Shown piece by piece: positions 53,974 through 62,938 of a stretch of DNA of 64,000 nucleotides. The DNA comes from an uncultured Bacilli bacterium (GTDB lineage Bacteria > Bacillota_I > Bacilli_A > RF39 > UBA660). The stretch lies in assembly GCA_934141145.1 (NCBI GenBank), contig CAKPCA010000005.1, positions 5,951 to 69,950 on the forward strand, given 5' to 3'. The notes under the pieces are model-generated. The model had not been told where the DNA came from, did not search any database, and was given only the letters and a program-made list of their open reading frames with translations. A program made the position numbers and the translations under genes. Position 1 is the first letter of the stretch. Each line of letters opens with the position of its first letter.

Positions 53974-54447
53974 CTATTCTAATTCTTCAATTACTTCAAT
54001 ATCATCAACCAATTTTAGTTGTTCTTCTAAATTAGTTTTAAGTTTCTTTTTAAACATTATAATGTTCTTTCTTAAAAGAGATGCTTCATATTCTATTTTC
54101 TCAGATCTTACAAGTGCATCATTAATTATTATACTAGCATTTTTCTTAGCTTCTTCTAAAATTAAATCACGTTCCTGCTTTGCAACTCTTCTAATATGTT
54201 CCCCTGTATCCTCTGCCATTACAATTGCTTTATTTAATGTTGCTTCTAGATCATCATATTTTTTTGCTTTATCAATTACATCTTGGTTCATCTTTTGTTT
54301 ATTAAGTTCACTTTTCAAATAAAGAATTTCTTCATTTTTTTGTCTATTAGATTCTACCATTTTCTCAACTTTAGCAATTACTTCATCTAGAAATTCATTA
54401 ACCTCATCTGGATTATAGCCATGAAGTGTACGACTAAATTTTTCCAA
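53974..54447 (-). CDS. divIVA: DivIVA-family cell-pole/septum protein
   Basis: 157 aa. The N-terminal membrane-curvature-binding motif FSRTLHGYNPDEVNEFLDEV is followed by coiled coils (EEILYLKSELNKQKMNQ, DDLEATLNKAIVMAEDTGEH) to the end. It localises to the division site and poles. The start is TTG 54447 with GAGGTGATAAC upstream. It lies between sepF and the ileS operon, as in other Firmicutes (sepF...divIVA-ileS). The T-box begins right after its stop. Confidence 0.93.
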   Translation of the reverse strand: MEKFSRTLHGYNPDEVNEFLDEVIAKVEKMVESNRQKNEEILYLKSELNKQKMNQDVIDKAKKYDDLEATLNKAIVMAEDTGEHIRRVAKQERDLILEEAKKNASIIINDALVRSEKIEYEASLLRKNIIMFKKKLKTNLEEQLKLVDDIEVIEELE

Positions 54448-54505
54448 GTTATCACCTCAAAACTATGTGTTATATAATAACACTTTTATAAACTAATGTC
54501 TACCA

Positions 54506-54907
54506 TTAAAATTCAATATCATCATTTTTTGTTCTTTTTGTTTTATCTTCTTCCTCAGTCATTTTACCTTGTACATTTATATTCTTTGGTGTACATAAAA
54601 ATATACCAGGTCCAAGTTTTTGTAAATCTCCACCAATAGCGTATAATGTACCACTTAAGAAATCTACTATTCTTTTAGCTTGTTCATTTGTTACTCTTTT
54701 TAAATTAACAACTACAGTATTTCTCTTTTTTAAATGATCTGCGATTTGTTGACTTTCTGAATATGCTCTTGGTTCTAAAAGAATCATTTTATTTCCTTCA
54801 CTATTTGAATCTTTATATGCTTCATCAATACCTAGTGAATAATATTCATCTTCGCTAATTTCACCACCATTTATTTCTTTTCCAAAAAATTTATCAAATA
54901 TTCCCAT
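54506..54907 (-). CDS. sepF: Cell division protein SepF
   Basis: 133 aa. It has an N-terminal membrane-binding helix (MGIFDKFFG), an acidic linker and the SepF core ILLEPRAYSESQQIADHLKK, VVVNLKRVTNEQAKRIVDFLSG, YAIGGDLQKLGPGIFLCTP. It polymerises and anchors FtsZ rings to the membrane. Upstream of divIVA on the same strand, as expected. Confidence 0.95.
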   Translation of the reverse strand: MGIFDKFFGKEINGGEISEDEYYSLGIDEAYKDSNSEGNKMILLEPRAYSESQQIADHLKKRNTVVVNLKRVTNEQAKRIVDFLSGTLYAIGGDLQKLGPGIFLCTPKNINVQGKMTEEEDKTKRTKNDDIEF

Positions 54908-55011
54908 ACTTTATTCCTCCAATTATTATAACTATAAGTAATTTTAGCATAAAATCAATTAAAAATAAATATTTTTTTTAAATTTTAAAAAAAAATTGCA
55001 ATTTTGCAACT

Positions 55012-56826
55012 TTATTTTTTTTGTTCTAATTTTGAGGTATACGCATTCATTTCATTTAATATGTTATTTTTACCATCTACATAATATTCATATTCTTTAT
55101 TTTTAACCTTTATAAACCTATCTTTTTCAATTATAAAATTAAGATCATTTTGATGTTTTAAATAATCATTTTTTGTATCATTCATATTAACGTAATACAC
55201 TTTTAAATTGTTATTTAAATATTTATTTATATAAGTATAATATTTATTTTTATTACCATCCTTTTTATAAAATAATACATAATACTCTGAATCATTCATA
55301 TTAAATGTATCTTTAGCATCTATTTCTTTAAAATCATTTGGTTTTATAAGTTTAGAAGAAATATATTTATCACTCTTTTTCACTTGTATTAGATTTGGAT
55401 TATATGAATATATAGTGCACGCTATTAAAGATAATATTAATAAAGCTAGTAATAAAATTACTAAAATATATGAAAAGTTATTTTTTTTTACTTTTTCTCT
55501 TCTTATTTCTTTTACTTCTTCTTTTATACATGTATCTTCTTTTATCTTTAAATCATCAATAATTTTATCTATAGTATCGCTTTTATTTAGTTCTTTAAAT
55601 AATAATCTATTATGATTAAATGCTATTTTGTATGAATCTTTATTTTGTTCATATCCTCCACTTATTCCTATAAACTCTTTTGTAATTTTACTATTATCAT
55701 ACTTTGATACATTACTTATTTCCATAACATAATTAGTTAAAAAATCACTAGGTATATTTTTGAAACTATATGTATATTTAAACTTAAATATATAATACTC
55801 ATAATTATTTATTATTCTTTTTTCAATAAATTTATAATTTTTTATTTCACTTTCATACCTTGTATAAATCATAAAATTTAAATAAAAATCAGATTTTGCC
55901 ATTAATTCTTTAGTTAAATACTTTGAAGGCATATATTTTTGTAAATTGTAACTAGAAAGTAAATCATATAATGGATATCTACTAGTTTCATCTTTTGCTA
56001 TTTTATTTAAATTTATTTTTGATATATCTTTTCCTTTTCTTATGTAATTATCTAGTATAAATAAATTTAACTGATTATCATTTTTCTTAAATAGTTTATC
56101 TATTGCTAAACTTGCATCCTTTGAATCAATAAAACAATCTATATTAATAGATATCTCTAAGAAAAATCTTAAATCAACATAGTCTTTATTTGATAGTGCC
56201 TCTGTAGTATTTTTAAAATTATATTTTAATGCTTCATTAAATACTTTTAAAATTGCATCTGAAATTAATTTCTTATTTTTCTTTAAATCTACTTTATCTA
56301 CTACTTCTGCATTTAAATAATCATTTAATAATATTAATATATTATTTCTTGGATTTTTAAATTTTAAAGCTTTATATAATTTTGGAAATAAGAATGTATA
56401 TAAATATGGTCTTTCAAATAAATTACTTACTGGAATAAATTTACTATCTTTATAATACTTTAATACAATATCTGCATATAACTGTAACGCACTTTCATTA
56501 TCTATGCTAGATAATAAAAATACTACTCTATTTTTAGAGTCTTCATCTAATCTATCAAACACTTTTTTTATTGCATTTGTATATTCGTCATAGTAGTTTT
56601 TAAAGCAAAGAGAAATAAGTTCTGAACTTATACCTCCATTATTATCGTTTATACCATAATCATATTTAGATGAATCTATTAAAAATAATCCTATATTTTT
56701 GGTTATTTTCATTTTTGAGATTTTTTTTAATGCATCTATTTTTTTATCAAAATCACCCTTTTGCATTATTTCTACTAAATATGAAACTCTATGTAATTTT
56801 AAATCTTCTATCATTTCTTTTATCAT
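55012..56826 (-). CDS. Hypothetical membrane protein: helical cytoplasmic region, one TM, thioredoxin-like tail
   Basis: Not recognised. 604 aa. Residues ~1-430 are helical with HEAT-like alternation (KKIDALKKISKMKITKNIG, LDEDSKNRVVFLLSSIDNES). A basic stretch (KEIRREKVKKNN) precedes one TM at ~452-475 (ILVILLLALLILSLIACTIY). The ~125-residue outside part (EYYVLFYKKDGNKNKYYTYI, NNNLKVYYVNMNDTKNDYL) has the strand-helix-strand order of a thioredoxin fold, but without the CxxC pair. The fold suggestion is weak. It lies alone between sepF and the nuclease gene. Confidence 0.75.
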   Translation of the reverse strand: MIKEMIEDLKLHRVSYLVEIMQKGDFDKKIDALKKISKMKITKNIGLFLIDSSKYDYGINDNNGGISSELISLCFKNYYDEYTNAIKKVFDRLDEDSKNRVVFLLSSIDNESALQLYADIVLKYYKDSKFIPVSNLFERPYLYTFLFPKLYKALKFKNPRNNILILLNDYLNAEVVDKVDLKKNKKLISDAILKVFNEALKYNFKNTTEALSNKDYVDLRFFLEISINIDCFIDSKDASLAIDKLFKKNDNQLNLFILDNYIRKGKDISKINLNKIAKDETSRYPLYDLLSSYNLQKYMPSKYLTKELMAKSDFYLNFMIYTRYESEIKNYKFIEKRIINNYEYYIFKFKYTYSFKNIPSDFLTNYVMEISNVSKYDNSKITKEFIGISGGYEQNKDSYKIAFNHNRLLFKELNKSDTIDKIIDDLKIKEDTCIKEEVKEIRREKVKKNNFSYILVILLLALLILSLIACTIYSYNPNLIQVKKSDKYISSKLIKPNDFKEIDAKDTFNMNDSEYYVLFYKKDGNKNKYYTYINKYLNNNLKVYYVNMNDTKNDYLKHQNDLNFIIEKDRFIKVKNKEYEYYVDGKNNILNEMNAYTSKLEQKK

Positions 56827-56886
56827 CTAAATCACCTTTATCACACTAAAATTTATTATACCAAAAAATAAATAAAAAAGAAGAAA

Positions 56887-57516
56887 TTATTTAAAAATTT
56901 CATCTAAAATTTCATCTAATAAAGAAGAAATATAATCTAATATACTATTTTTAATTTTTTCTTTATCATTTCCTGTACTTTTTTCTTGTTTTTTACTCTT
57001 TTTCTTACTACTAGCTTCTTTATTCTTTGTATAACTAGAAGTATCTATATCAGAATGCATTCCTACCTTTGTTGCTATAGCAGTTTGTTCATAGTCTTTT
57101 AATAAATCAGTATACTTATAATCACCATATAAATACGCAACTTCTGCAAGACCATTTTTTACAAGTTCTGCTTGAAGTAAATTATCATCTACAAATATCC
57201 AAGCTAAATATCTATTATATTTATCTGTTTTAGTACTATTATCATCATATTCTAATTCTATTTTATTTCCTTCTTTTAGTCTATTACAAGTATAATCACT
57301 AGCTTCTTTTCCATATGGTTCTTCACCCTTAGTAGGATGTTTTGTTTCAGGTGTATCTACTGCTAAAAATCTAACAGTTTCTTCTTTATTATTTATTATA
57401 AATTTTGCTGTATCACCATCAACACATTTAGAAAGTGTTACTTCTTCTCTTCCACTTGCAAATACTACTCCTGGAAACAAAAATATTATTAATAAAAATA
57501 CTACCTTTTTCTTCAT
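56887..57516 (-). CDS. Secreted thermonuclease (staphylococcal nuclease family)
   Basis: 209 aa. A signal peptide (MKKKVVFLLIIFLFPGVVFA) leads to an SNase OB-fold domain ~25-155. The catalytic set is complete: Asp in CVDGDT, Arg in RFLAVDTPETKHP with its Asp and Glu, Glu in YGKEASDY, and Arg in DKYNRYLAW. It is a Ca2+-dependent endonuclease for extracellular DNA and RNA. The tail (KKKSKKQEKSTGNDKEK, then an amphipathic helix ILDYISSLLDEILDEIF) is unusual and may associate with the wall or membrane. Confidence 0.93.
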   Translation of the reverse strand: MKKKVVFLLIIFLFPGVVFASGREEVTLSKCVDGDTAKFIINNKEETVRFLAVDTPETKHPTKGEEPYGKEASDYTCNRLKEGNKIELEYDDNSTKTDKYNRYLAWIFVDDNLLQAELVKNGLAEVAYLYGDYKYTDLLKDYEQTAIATKVGMHSDIDTSSYTKNKEASSKKKSKKQEKSTGNDKEKIKNSILDYISSLLDEILDEIFK

Positions 57517-57567
57517 TACTATTACCTCTATAAATAGTATAACATTTATAAATTAAAATATAAACAA

Positions 57568-57597
57568 AAAAAGTTTGCACTAATGTAAACTTTTATA
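57568..57597 (-). terminator. Terminator between the kinase-like gene and the nuclease gene
   Basis: AAAAGTTTACA-TTAG-TGCAAACTTTT on the minus strand followed by TTT. It would stop transcripts coming from the gene at 57840. Confidence 0.65.
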
Positions 57598-57640
57598 AAT
57601 ATAAGTTCCATATTTAAAAAATATGAATAATATACTATAG

Positions 57641-57847
57641 GTGATAATTATGATGGATTTTTTTAGATACTTATTTCTTAGTACTAAAAGACTTGTATGT
57701 TTTTTGTTTTCTTTATCCTTTTTAATTATTTTAACATATCAAATAATACTACTTTTATTTATTACTACACCTATTAATGCAGTTATACTTTTAATAATCT
57801 TTTGTCTTTTATGTTTTAGTTGTTTTTGCTTCTTTAGGTTTAGGTAG
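57641..57847 (+). CDS. Small hydrophobic protein (uncertain)
   Basis: 68 aa with two hydrophobic helices (CFLFSLSFLIILTYQIILLL, INAVILLIIFCLLCFSCFCF) and a basic end. Support: a good ribosome site (AGGTGATAATT) and TATACT upstream. Against: it overlaps the convergent gene by 8 bp, lies under that gene's 3' transcript and has a poor -35. It may be a real small membrane protein or chance. Confidence 0.4.
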   Translation: MIIMMDFFRYLFLSTKRLVCFLFSLSFLIILTYQIILLLFITTPINAVILLIIFCLLCFSCFCFFRFR

Positions 57848-58724
57848 TATCGTCTTGATTATTTCTTAAAAGATCTTCTGTTTTATATATTTTATCTAAT
57901 TGTTTTCTTATTATTTTTACCATTTCATACTCATTATCACTATATTCTATTTTATTTGGTAGTGATATTAAAACAAACATTAATTTCTTTTCTTCTTCTA
58001 GTAATGGAAATATTCTTTCATATTCTTTTAATAAATCATTAAAATCAAATTCAAGAGCATAATTATTATAAAAATTAACAAAGTCATATATTGGTAAATC
58101 TATTTTGCTTTTATCCCAACTTATTAAATATGAGTCTTTATTTTTTATTAAGTTATCTAATTTTAAATTATTATGAAGAGTTACTACTCTTTTTCTTTTT
58201 TTATCTTTTACAAGTTCGTACCAAGAATCAATAGAATATTTGCAGTAATTTATACATTCAAAAATTTTAGATATATTTCTTGCAATTAAATATTCATATG
58301 GACTCATATATATTTTAGATTCTATTATATTAATTATATCTAAATAATAGTTATTTATATATTCTATTTTTTCTTTTACTTCTTCATATATAGATTTGTA
58401 TTCATCTGGTGTTATCTCTTTATAATATGTAGTCTTACTATGAAGAAGCGCGATTAAATGAATTATATCAAAAGCTTTTTGACTATCATCATAATTTATA
58501 TTATCAATATATTCAAACATAATGGAATCATTATCATAGTCAAATATGTTAGGAAAATAATTAAAATTTCTAGATTTTAAATATTTATATATATCGTTAC
58601 CCTTATTTTCACTTAAAGCAAATTGACCTAAAGGTGTATTAACTATAGTGGTTTTACCTTTTATAGTATATTTATTTACCTTTAGGTCATGTTTATCAAG
58701 TAATTCTTTATACTGTTTCAACAT
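57840..58724 (-). CDS. CotS/YsxE-like kinase-fold protein
   Basis: 294 aa with the aminoglycoside-phosphotransferase-like kinase fold. The N-lobe includes LGQFALSENKGNDIYKYL, and the catalytic loop reads LHNNLKLDNLI, where canonical HGDLHxxN has lost its Asp; ISWDKSKIDLPIYDFVNFY is the metal-binding strand. This resembles spore-coat kinase-like proteins CotS, CotI and YsxE. Overlaps the upstream SpoVID-like gene by 17 bp, mirroring spoVID-ysxE in B. subtilis. The altered catalytic loop suggests a pseudokinase role. Confidence 0.8.
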   Translation of the reverse strand: MLKQYKELLDKHDLKVNKYTIKGKTTIVNTPLGQFALSENKGNDIYKYLKSRNFNYFPNIFDYDNDSIMFEYIDNINYDDSQKAFDIIHLIALLHSKTTYYKEITPDEYKSIYEEVKEKIEYINNYYLDIINIIESKIYMSPYEYLIARNISKIFECINYCKYSIDSWYELVKDKKRKRVVTLHNNLKLDNLIKNKDSYLISWDKSKIDLPIYDFVNFYNNYALEFDFNDLLKEYERIFPLLEEEKKLMFVLISLPNKIEYSDNEYEMVKIIRKQLDKIYKTEDLLRNNQDDTT

Positions 58725-59448
58725 ATGGAACTATTATCTTACTACCAAGGGTAATTTGTTCTATATTATTATATTCTTTTAATACATCAACACTTACTCC
58801 ATATTTAGAACATATTGAATCAATATTATCATTTTCTCTTATAATATGTACATAATAAGTAACATATTTTTCTTCAAATGTACCAAAATTATCTATATTA
58901 TAATCAGAACTATCTACTTTAACTTCACCAGAATCTTCCTTAGATACTTTTTCTATAACTTCATCAGTTTGTTTAAATAAATCATTAATTAAAATATCGT
59001 CCATATTATCTCTTATTTCCTCCTTATTATCTTCTTCATTAACACTAGTTTCTTCTTTTCTAGGTTCTATAACTAAATCTGGTTTTATTTCCTCACTTAT
59101 ATCCTTTTCTTCTTTTAACTCTACAAGTTCTATACCCTCTATTAATACATCAATATTTACTCTTAATACTTCTTCATTAATTATTTCAAACTTAAAATCA
59201 TCTATATCAAGTTTTATTCTATCCATATCATACTTAGTATCTAAAGTAATATCAAATGGTATACCATGAATAAATGGTTCAGAATTAATAGAAGTATCAT
59301 TCATTTTATAATCACCACTAATTATAAATTCACCAGTAACTACATTATTATCTTCAATTTTTAAATTGTGTTCTAATGATATACTAGTTATTTCATATAT
59401 TTTAGTATTAAATTTTATATCACTTGTAAATGGTATTATCTTTTTCAT
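58708..59448 (-). CDS. SpoVID/SipL-like spore-coat assembly protein with LysM domain
   Basis: 246 aa. The N-terminal ~115 residues form a beta-rich domain (FTSDIKFNTKIYEITSISLE, VVTGEFIISGDYKMNDTS), like the SpoVID/SipL N-terminal domain. An acidic low-complexity linker follows and a C-terminal LysM (YYVHIIRENDNIDSICSKYG, SVDVLKEYNNIEQITLGSKI, IVPYV). In Bacillus SpoVID anchors the coat to the forespore surface. Its pairing with a YsxE-like gene supports the assignment. It is shorter than SpoVID (575 aa) because the linker is reduced. Confidence 0.8.
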   Translation of the reverse strand: MKKIIPFTSDIKFNTKIYEITSISLEHNLKIEDNNVVTGEFIISGDYKMNDTSINSEPFIHGIPFDITLDTKYDMDRIKLDIDDFKFEIINEEVLRVNIDVLIEGIELVELKEEKDISEEIKPDLVIEPRKEETSVNEEDNKEEIRDNMDDILINDLFKQTDEVIEKVSKEDSGEVKVDSSDYNIDNFGTFEEKYVTYYVHIIRENDNIDSICSKYGVSVDVLKEYNNIEQITLGSKIIVPYVETV

Positions 59449-59478
59449 TTTTAATCCCTCACTTCTAATTAATAATAT

Positions 59479-59511
59479 TAAAAAGAGTTCTTTTTTAGAA
59501 CTCTTTTTTCA
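59479..59511 (-). terminator. Terminator of lon
   Basis: AAAAAGAGTTCT-TTTT-AGAACTCTTTTTT hairpin at the end of lon. Confidence 0.8.
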
Positions 59512-61810
59512 TTAATTCATCATATATTTCTTTATAATCACTTACATATATAATTTGAAGTTTAGATTTTATTTCTTCATCTATTTCATTTATATCTCTT
59601 TCATTTTCTTTTGGTATAAATACTTTCTTTATAGATGCATTTATAGCTCCTACTAATTTTTCTCTAAGACCACCAATAGGAAGAACTTTACCTGTTAGTG
59701 ATATTTCACCTGTCATTGCAACAGTATTTGGTACTATAGAACCTTTAAATGCACTTATTATAGCAGTTGTAAGAGTTACACCTGCAGATGGTCCATCTTT
59801 CTTAATTGAGCCTTCAAAGGCATTAATATGAATATCATTTTCTTCAAATAATTTAGAATCAATATTAAATAATTCTGCATTACTTTTAACATAACCTAAT
59901 GCAATTTTAGCGCTTTCACTCATTACTTCACCAAGAAGCCCGGTTAATATTATATTACCTTTTCCTTTATAATATGTTACCTCTATTGGAAGTATAGTAC
60001 CTCCTAAACTAGTATATGCAAGACCATTAACTATTCCTTTTATAGTACTTTCATTATTTTGAACTAGACTATATTTTGGAGTACCTAAATAATCAATTAC
60101 ATTTGAAATAGTAATATTGTGTTTCTTTCTTTTATTTGTTTTTACAATATCCATTGCAACTTTTCTCATTATTTTTGAAAGAGTTCTTTGAATATTGCGA
60201 ACACCTGCTTCTTTAGTATATGAGTTTATAATATATTTTAAAGTTTCATCATCAATACTTAGATTATTTTTAGTTAAACCATGTTCCTTTAATAAATTTG
60301 GATACATGTAATTTTTTATTATATTTAATTTTTCTAATTCTGTATAACTAGGAAGTTCAATTATTTCAAGTCTATCAAGTAACGGATAAGGAATAAGAGA
60401 TATATCATTTGCGGTTAATATAAACATTACATTTGATAAATCATAAGCTTCTTCTATATAATTATCACAAAACTCTTTATTTTGATTAGGATCTAATACC
60501 TCAAGTAAACTACTTGCCGGATCACCTTTTATATCTTTAGTCATTTTATCTATTTCATCTATTAAGAATACTGGATTACTAGACTTTGCTTTTCTTAGAC
60601 CACCTATTATTCTTCCTTCTTTAGCACCAATATATGTTCTTCTATGACCTATTATTTCTGCTTCATCAGATACTCCACCTACTGATATTTTTACAAAGTT
60701 TCTTTTTAATGCTTTTGCGACCGAATAAGCAAGTGATGTTTTACCAACACCTGGAGGACCTACTAAACATATTATTGGACTTTTATTTAAATCTGTAAGT
60801 TTATTTACTGCAATATATTCAAGTATTCTAGTTTTTACTTCATCAAGACCAAAATGAGTTGAATTAAGTACCTTTTCTATATTATTTAAATCATTATTAT
60901 CTTTAGTATAAGTTTCAAATGGTAAAGAAAGCATTGTATCTAAATAACTTTTTACAATAGATACTTCTGGACTTGTCGCAGGTATATATTCATACTTATT
61001 TAACTCTTTATATAATTTTTCTTTAATATGATCATTACATTTTAAGTTTGAAATTTTATTTTTAATTTCACTTATTTCATCTTCTTTAGTAGTATCTTCT
61101 TTTAATTCTTCTTTTATAACTCTTATTTTTTCTCTTAAAATATAATCTCTATTTGCTTTATCTAAATCTATTTTTAATTTTTCATCTAATTCTTTATCTA
61201 TAGAACCTATGCTTTTTTCTTTTTGAATATCTTTTATTAGTTCTTCTGCCCTAGTTACAGAATTAAGTTCATTTAAATATTTTAATTTTAATTCAAATTT
61301 TAATGGAAGTATATTTGCGACTACATCTGATAATTTTTCTAAATGAGATTCATCTGTTATCCTATTTATAAGTCCATTTGATATATTAGGCATCATAGAT
61401 ATGTAAGAAATAAATTCACTCTTTAATCTTCTTAAGATAGCTTCTTCTATTTCTTCATCATTTTTAATAATTTTAACAGGGCCAATAACTGCATTCAATT
61501 CTTTTTCTTCTACATATTCAAATATTTGTGCTCTATTTACTCCAGTTATAGTAATTCTCATGTTACTATTTGGAAGTTCAAAACTACTAGTTATTTTACC
61601 TATTGTTCCTATTTTTGGTAAATCTTCTAATTTTAAGTTTTCTTCATAGATATTAGTAGGTGAAATCAATAAAACATAGCTATCATGTTCAGTACATGAT
61701 TTGTTTATTATTTCTTTATCCTCTACATCACTAACTTCAAGTTTCAATTCACCAGAAGGAAGCAAAATCATGTTTCTTAAAACAATAACAGGTAACTTAG
61801 TTTTTAACAT
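59495..61810 (-). CDS. lon: ATP-dependent Lon protease
   Basis: 771 aa from ATG 61810, chosen because GAGGAGG lies 7 bases upstream; in-frame ATGs at 61825-61828 overlap that ribosome site. The N-terminal LON substrate domain (LPVIVLRNMILLPSGELKLEV) spans ~1-200; AAA+ Walker A GPPGVGKTSLAYSV, Walker B FLIDEIDKM; the protease domain has catalytic Ser in KDGPSAGVTLTTA (~675) and Lys in TGKVLPIGGLREKLVGA (~718). It degrades misfolded and regulatory proteins. Neighbouring spoVID/ysxE-like genes again recall the Bacillus lon region. Confidence 0.97.
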   Translation of the reverse strand: MLKTKLPVIVLRNMILLPSGELKLEVSDVEDKEIINKSCTEHDSYVLLISPTNIYEENLKLEDLPKIGTIGKITSSFELPNSNMRITITGVNRAQIFEYVEEKELNAVIGPVKIIKNDEEIEEAILRRLKSEFISYISMMPNISNGLINRITDESHLEKLSDVVANILPLKFELKLKYLNELNSVTRAEELIKDIQKEKSIGSIDKELDEKLKIDLDKANRDYILREKIRVIKEELKEDTTKEDEISEIKNKISNLKCNDHIKEKLYKELNKYEYIPATSPEVSIVKSYLDTMLSLPFETYTKDNNDLNNIEKVLNSTHFGLDEVKTRILEYIAVNKLTDLNKSPIICLVGPPGVGKTSLAYSVAKALKRNFVKISVGGVSDEAEIIGHRRTYIGAKEGRIIGGLRKAKSSNPVFLIDEIDKMTKDIKGDPASSLLEVLDPNQNKEFCDNYIEEAYDLSNVMFILTANDISLIPYPLLDRLEIIELPSYTELEKLNIIKNYMYPNLLKEHGLTKNNLSIDDETLKYIINSYTKEAGVRNIQRTLSKIMRKVAMDIVKTNKRKKHNITISNVIDYLGTPKYSLVQNNESTIKGIVNGLAYTSLGGTILPIEVTYYKGKGNIILTGLLGEVMSESAKIALGYVKSNAELFNIDSKLFEENDIHINAFEGSIKKDGPSAGVTLTTAIISAFKGSIVPNTVAMTGEISLTGKVLPIGGLREKLVGAINASIKKVFIPKENERDINEIDEEIKSKLQIIYVSDYKEIYDELMKKEF

Positions 61811-61881
61811 ATTTTGCCTCCTCATCAAGTAAAATTTAATAACAATGTTTATTATAATTTTTTTAATTAAAAAGTCAATAA

Positions 61882-61917
61882 AAAAGTATAAACTATTAAA
61901 AATAATTTATACTATTA
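61882..61917 (-). terminator. Terminator of tail-collar hybrid 3
   Basis: AAAAAGTATAAA...TTTATACTATT imperfect hairpin at the gene end. Confidence 0.65.
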
Positions 61918-62637
61918 TTTAACTCTTTTATAGATATACGTTACTATGTATGGATCTTGTACACTAAAAGAAGTAGAATTACAATTGATGCAAGTTGTTG
62001 TTTTTGATTCGTTAGTAGTTAAACTTAAAGCTGGAGTTACTAGTGTAAGATATGCTCTATAACCTTCTGTAGATCCAAGAACAACCGCAGATCCATCTCC
62101 ACCTCCATTTAAAGAAAACCTTCCATCTCCACTTATTTTACTTGAATATTTTGTTTCTTTTGTCGCACCTGTTAATGATGGAATATCGTGATTATGACTT
62201 GGTAAATTATCTGTCTTAAGTATTTGAGTAGTATTACCACCAATTTGATTTGCATTATATACTAATGCATTGCCAGATTCATCTGTCGTTGTTCCATCTC
62301 CTATTATAGTTCTTCCCTCCGAATATTTCTCCCATGTTCCTCCAAACCTATTTTGTACCTTTTCTATAGTATCATCTGTAGTACTCATATACAAACTACC
62401 AATAGGATACATTTTATCTAAGATAGTATCTGTCTTATTTTCTAGTTCTTCTAATCTTTGTTCTAATTCATTATATGAATCTGAACCATATTCTATATTG
62501 TTTACTACTTTTTCATTTAATGTATTTTTTGTTTTACTTGTGTTTGTTACTGTTACTAGTAATATACTTATTGATATTAAAAACACTGATAGTAGTGTAA
62601 ATACTATTGTACTTGTTGCAAATCCTTTTTTATTCAT
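61915..62637 (-). CDS. Pilin-like leader fused to phage tail-collar-like adhesin (paralogue 3)
   Basis: 240 aa. The leader MNKKGFATSTIVFTLLSVF and stalk (NTLNEKVVNNIEYGSDSYNE) are nearly identical to paralogue 2. The tail-collar signature YPIGSLYMSTTDDTIEKVQN with FGGTWEKYSEG follows. The variable knob (TDNLPSHNHDIPSL, RFSLNGGGDGSAVVLG) contains a Cys pair (CINC) not found in the other two. It ends PYIVTYIYKRVK. It lies far from the other pilin-type genes, beside lon and rpmF, suggesting dispersal by duplication. Confidence 0.88.
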   Translation of the reverse strand: MNKKGFATSTIVFTLLSVFLISISILLVTVTNTSKTKNTLNEKVVNNIEYGSDSYNELEQRLEELENKTDTILDKMYPIGSLYMSTTDDTIEKVQNRFGGTWEKYSEGRTIIGDGTTTDESGNALVYNANQIGGNTTQILKTDNLPSHNHDIPSLTGATKETKYSSKISGDGRFSLNGGGDGSAVVLGSTEGYRAYLTLVTPALSLTTNESKTTTCINCNSTSFSVQDPYIVTYIYKRVK

Positions 62638-62670
62638 TATTTTTCCTACTTTCTTCTATTATTTATCTAT

Positions 62671-62700
62671 AGTATACACTTTTTTTAAGCTCCTCGTCAA
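62671..62700 (-). promoter_or_regulatory. Promoter of tail-collar hybrid 3
   Basis: TTGACG (62695-62700), 18 bp, TATACT (62671-62676), minus strand. Sequence from the -10 to the start codon closely matches that of paralogue 2; the spacer has seven A instead of the G tract. Confidence 0.8.
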
Positions 62701-62723
62701 GAAAATATAATTTTTCTAAAAAC

Positions 62724-62748
62724 AAAAAGCAACTATTTAGTTGCTTCT
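62724..62748 (-). terminator. Terminator of the yceD-rpmF operon
   Basis: AAGCAACTA / TAGTTGCTT hairpin with TTTTTGTTTTT on the minus strand, overlapping the rpmF stop. Confidence 0.8.
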
Positions 62749-62921
62749 TCTTTTTCTACTACATTTTTTCCTTTATAAAATCCGCACTCTGGGCATGCTC
62801 TATGTGCTCTAATATCTGCACCACAATTTGCGCATTTTATAGTTCCATTAGCTTCAATTTTATAATGAGTTCTTCTCATTCTACCTCTAGTTTTAGAAAT
62901 TTTTCTAAATGGTACTGCCAT
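62733..62921 (-). CDS. rpmF: 50S ribosomal protein L32
   Basis: 62 aa from ATG 62921 (ribosome site AGAGGAG; an in-frame GTG four codons upstream overlaps it). MAVPFRKISKTRGRMRRTHY is typical; two zinc Cys pairs are complete (CANC and CPEC in CGADIRAHRACPECGFYKG). It follows the DUF177 gene as in most bacteria. Confidence 0.97.
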   Translation of the reverse strand: MAVPFRKISKTRGRMRRTHYKIEANGTIKCANCGADIRAHRACPECGFYKGKNVVEKEEATK

Positions 62922-62938
62922 AAATTTCACTCCTCTCT

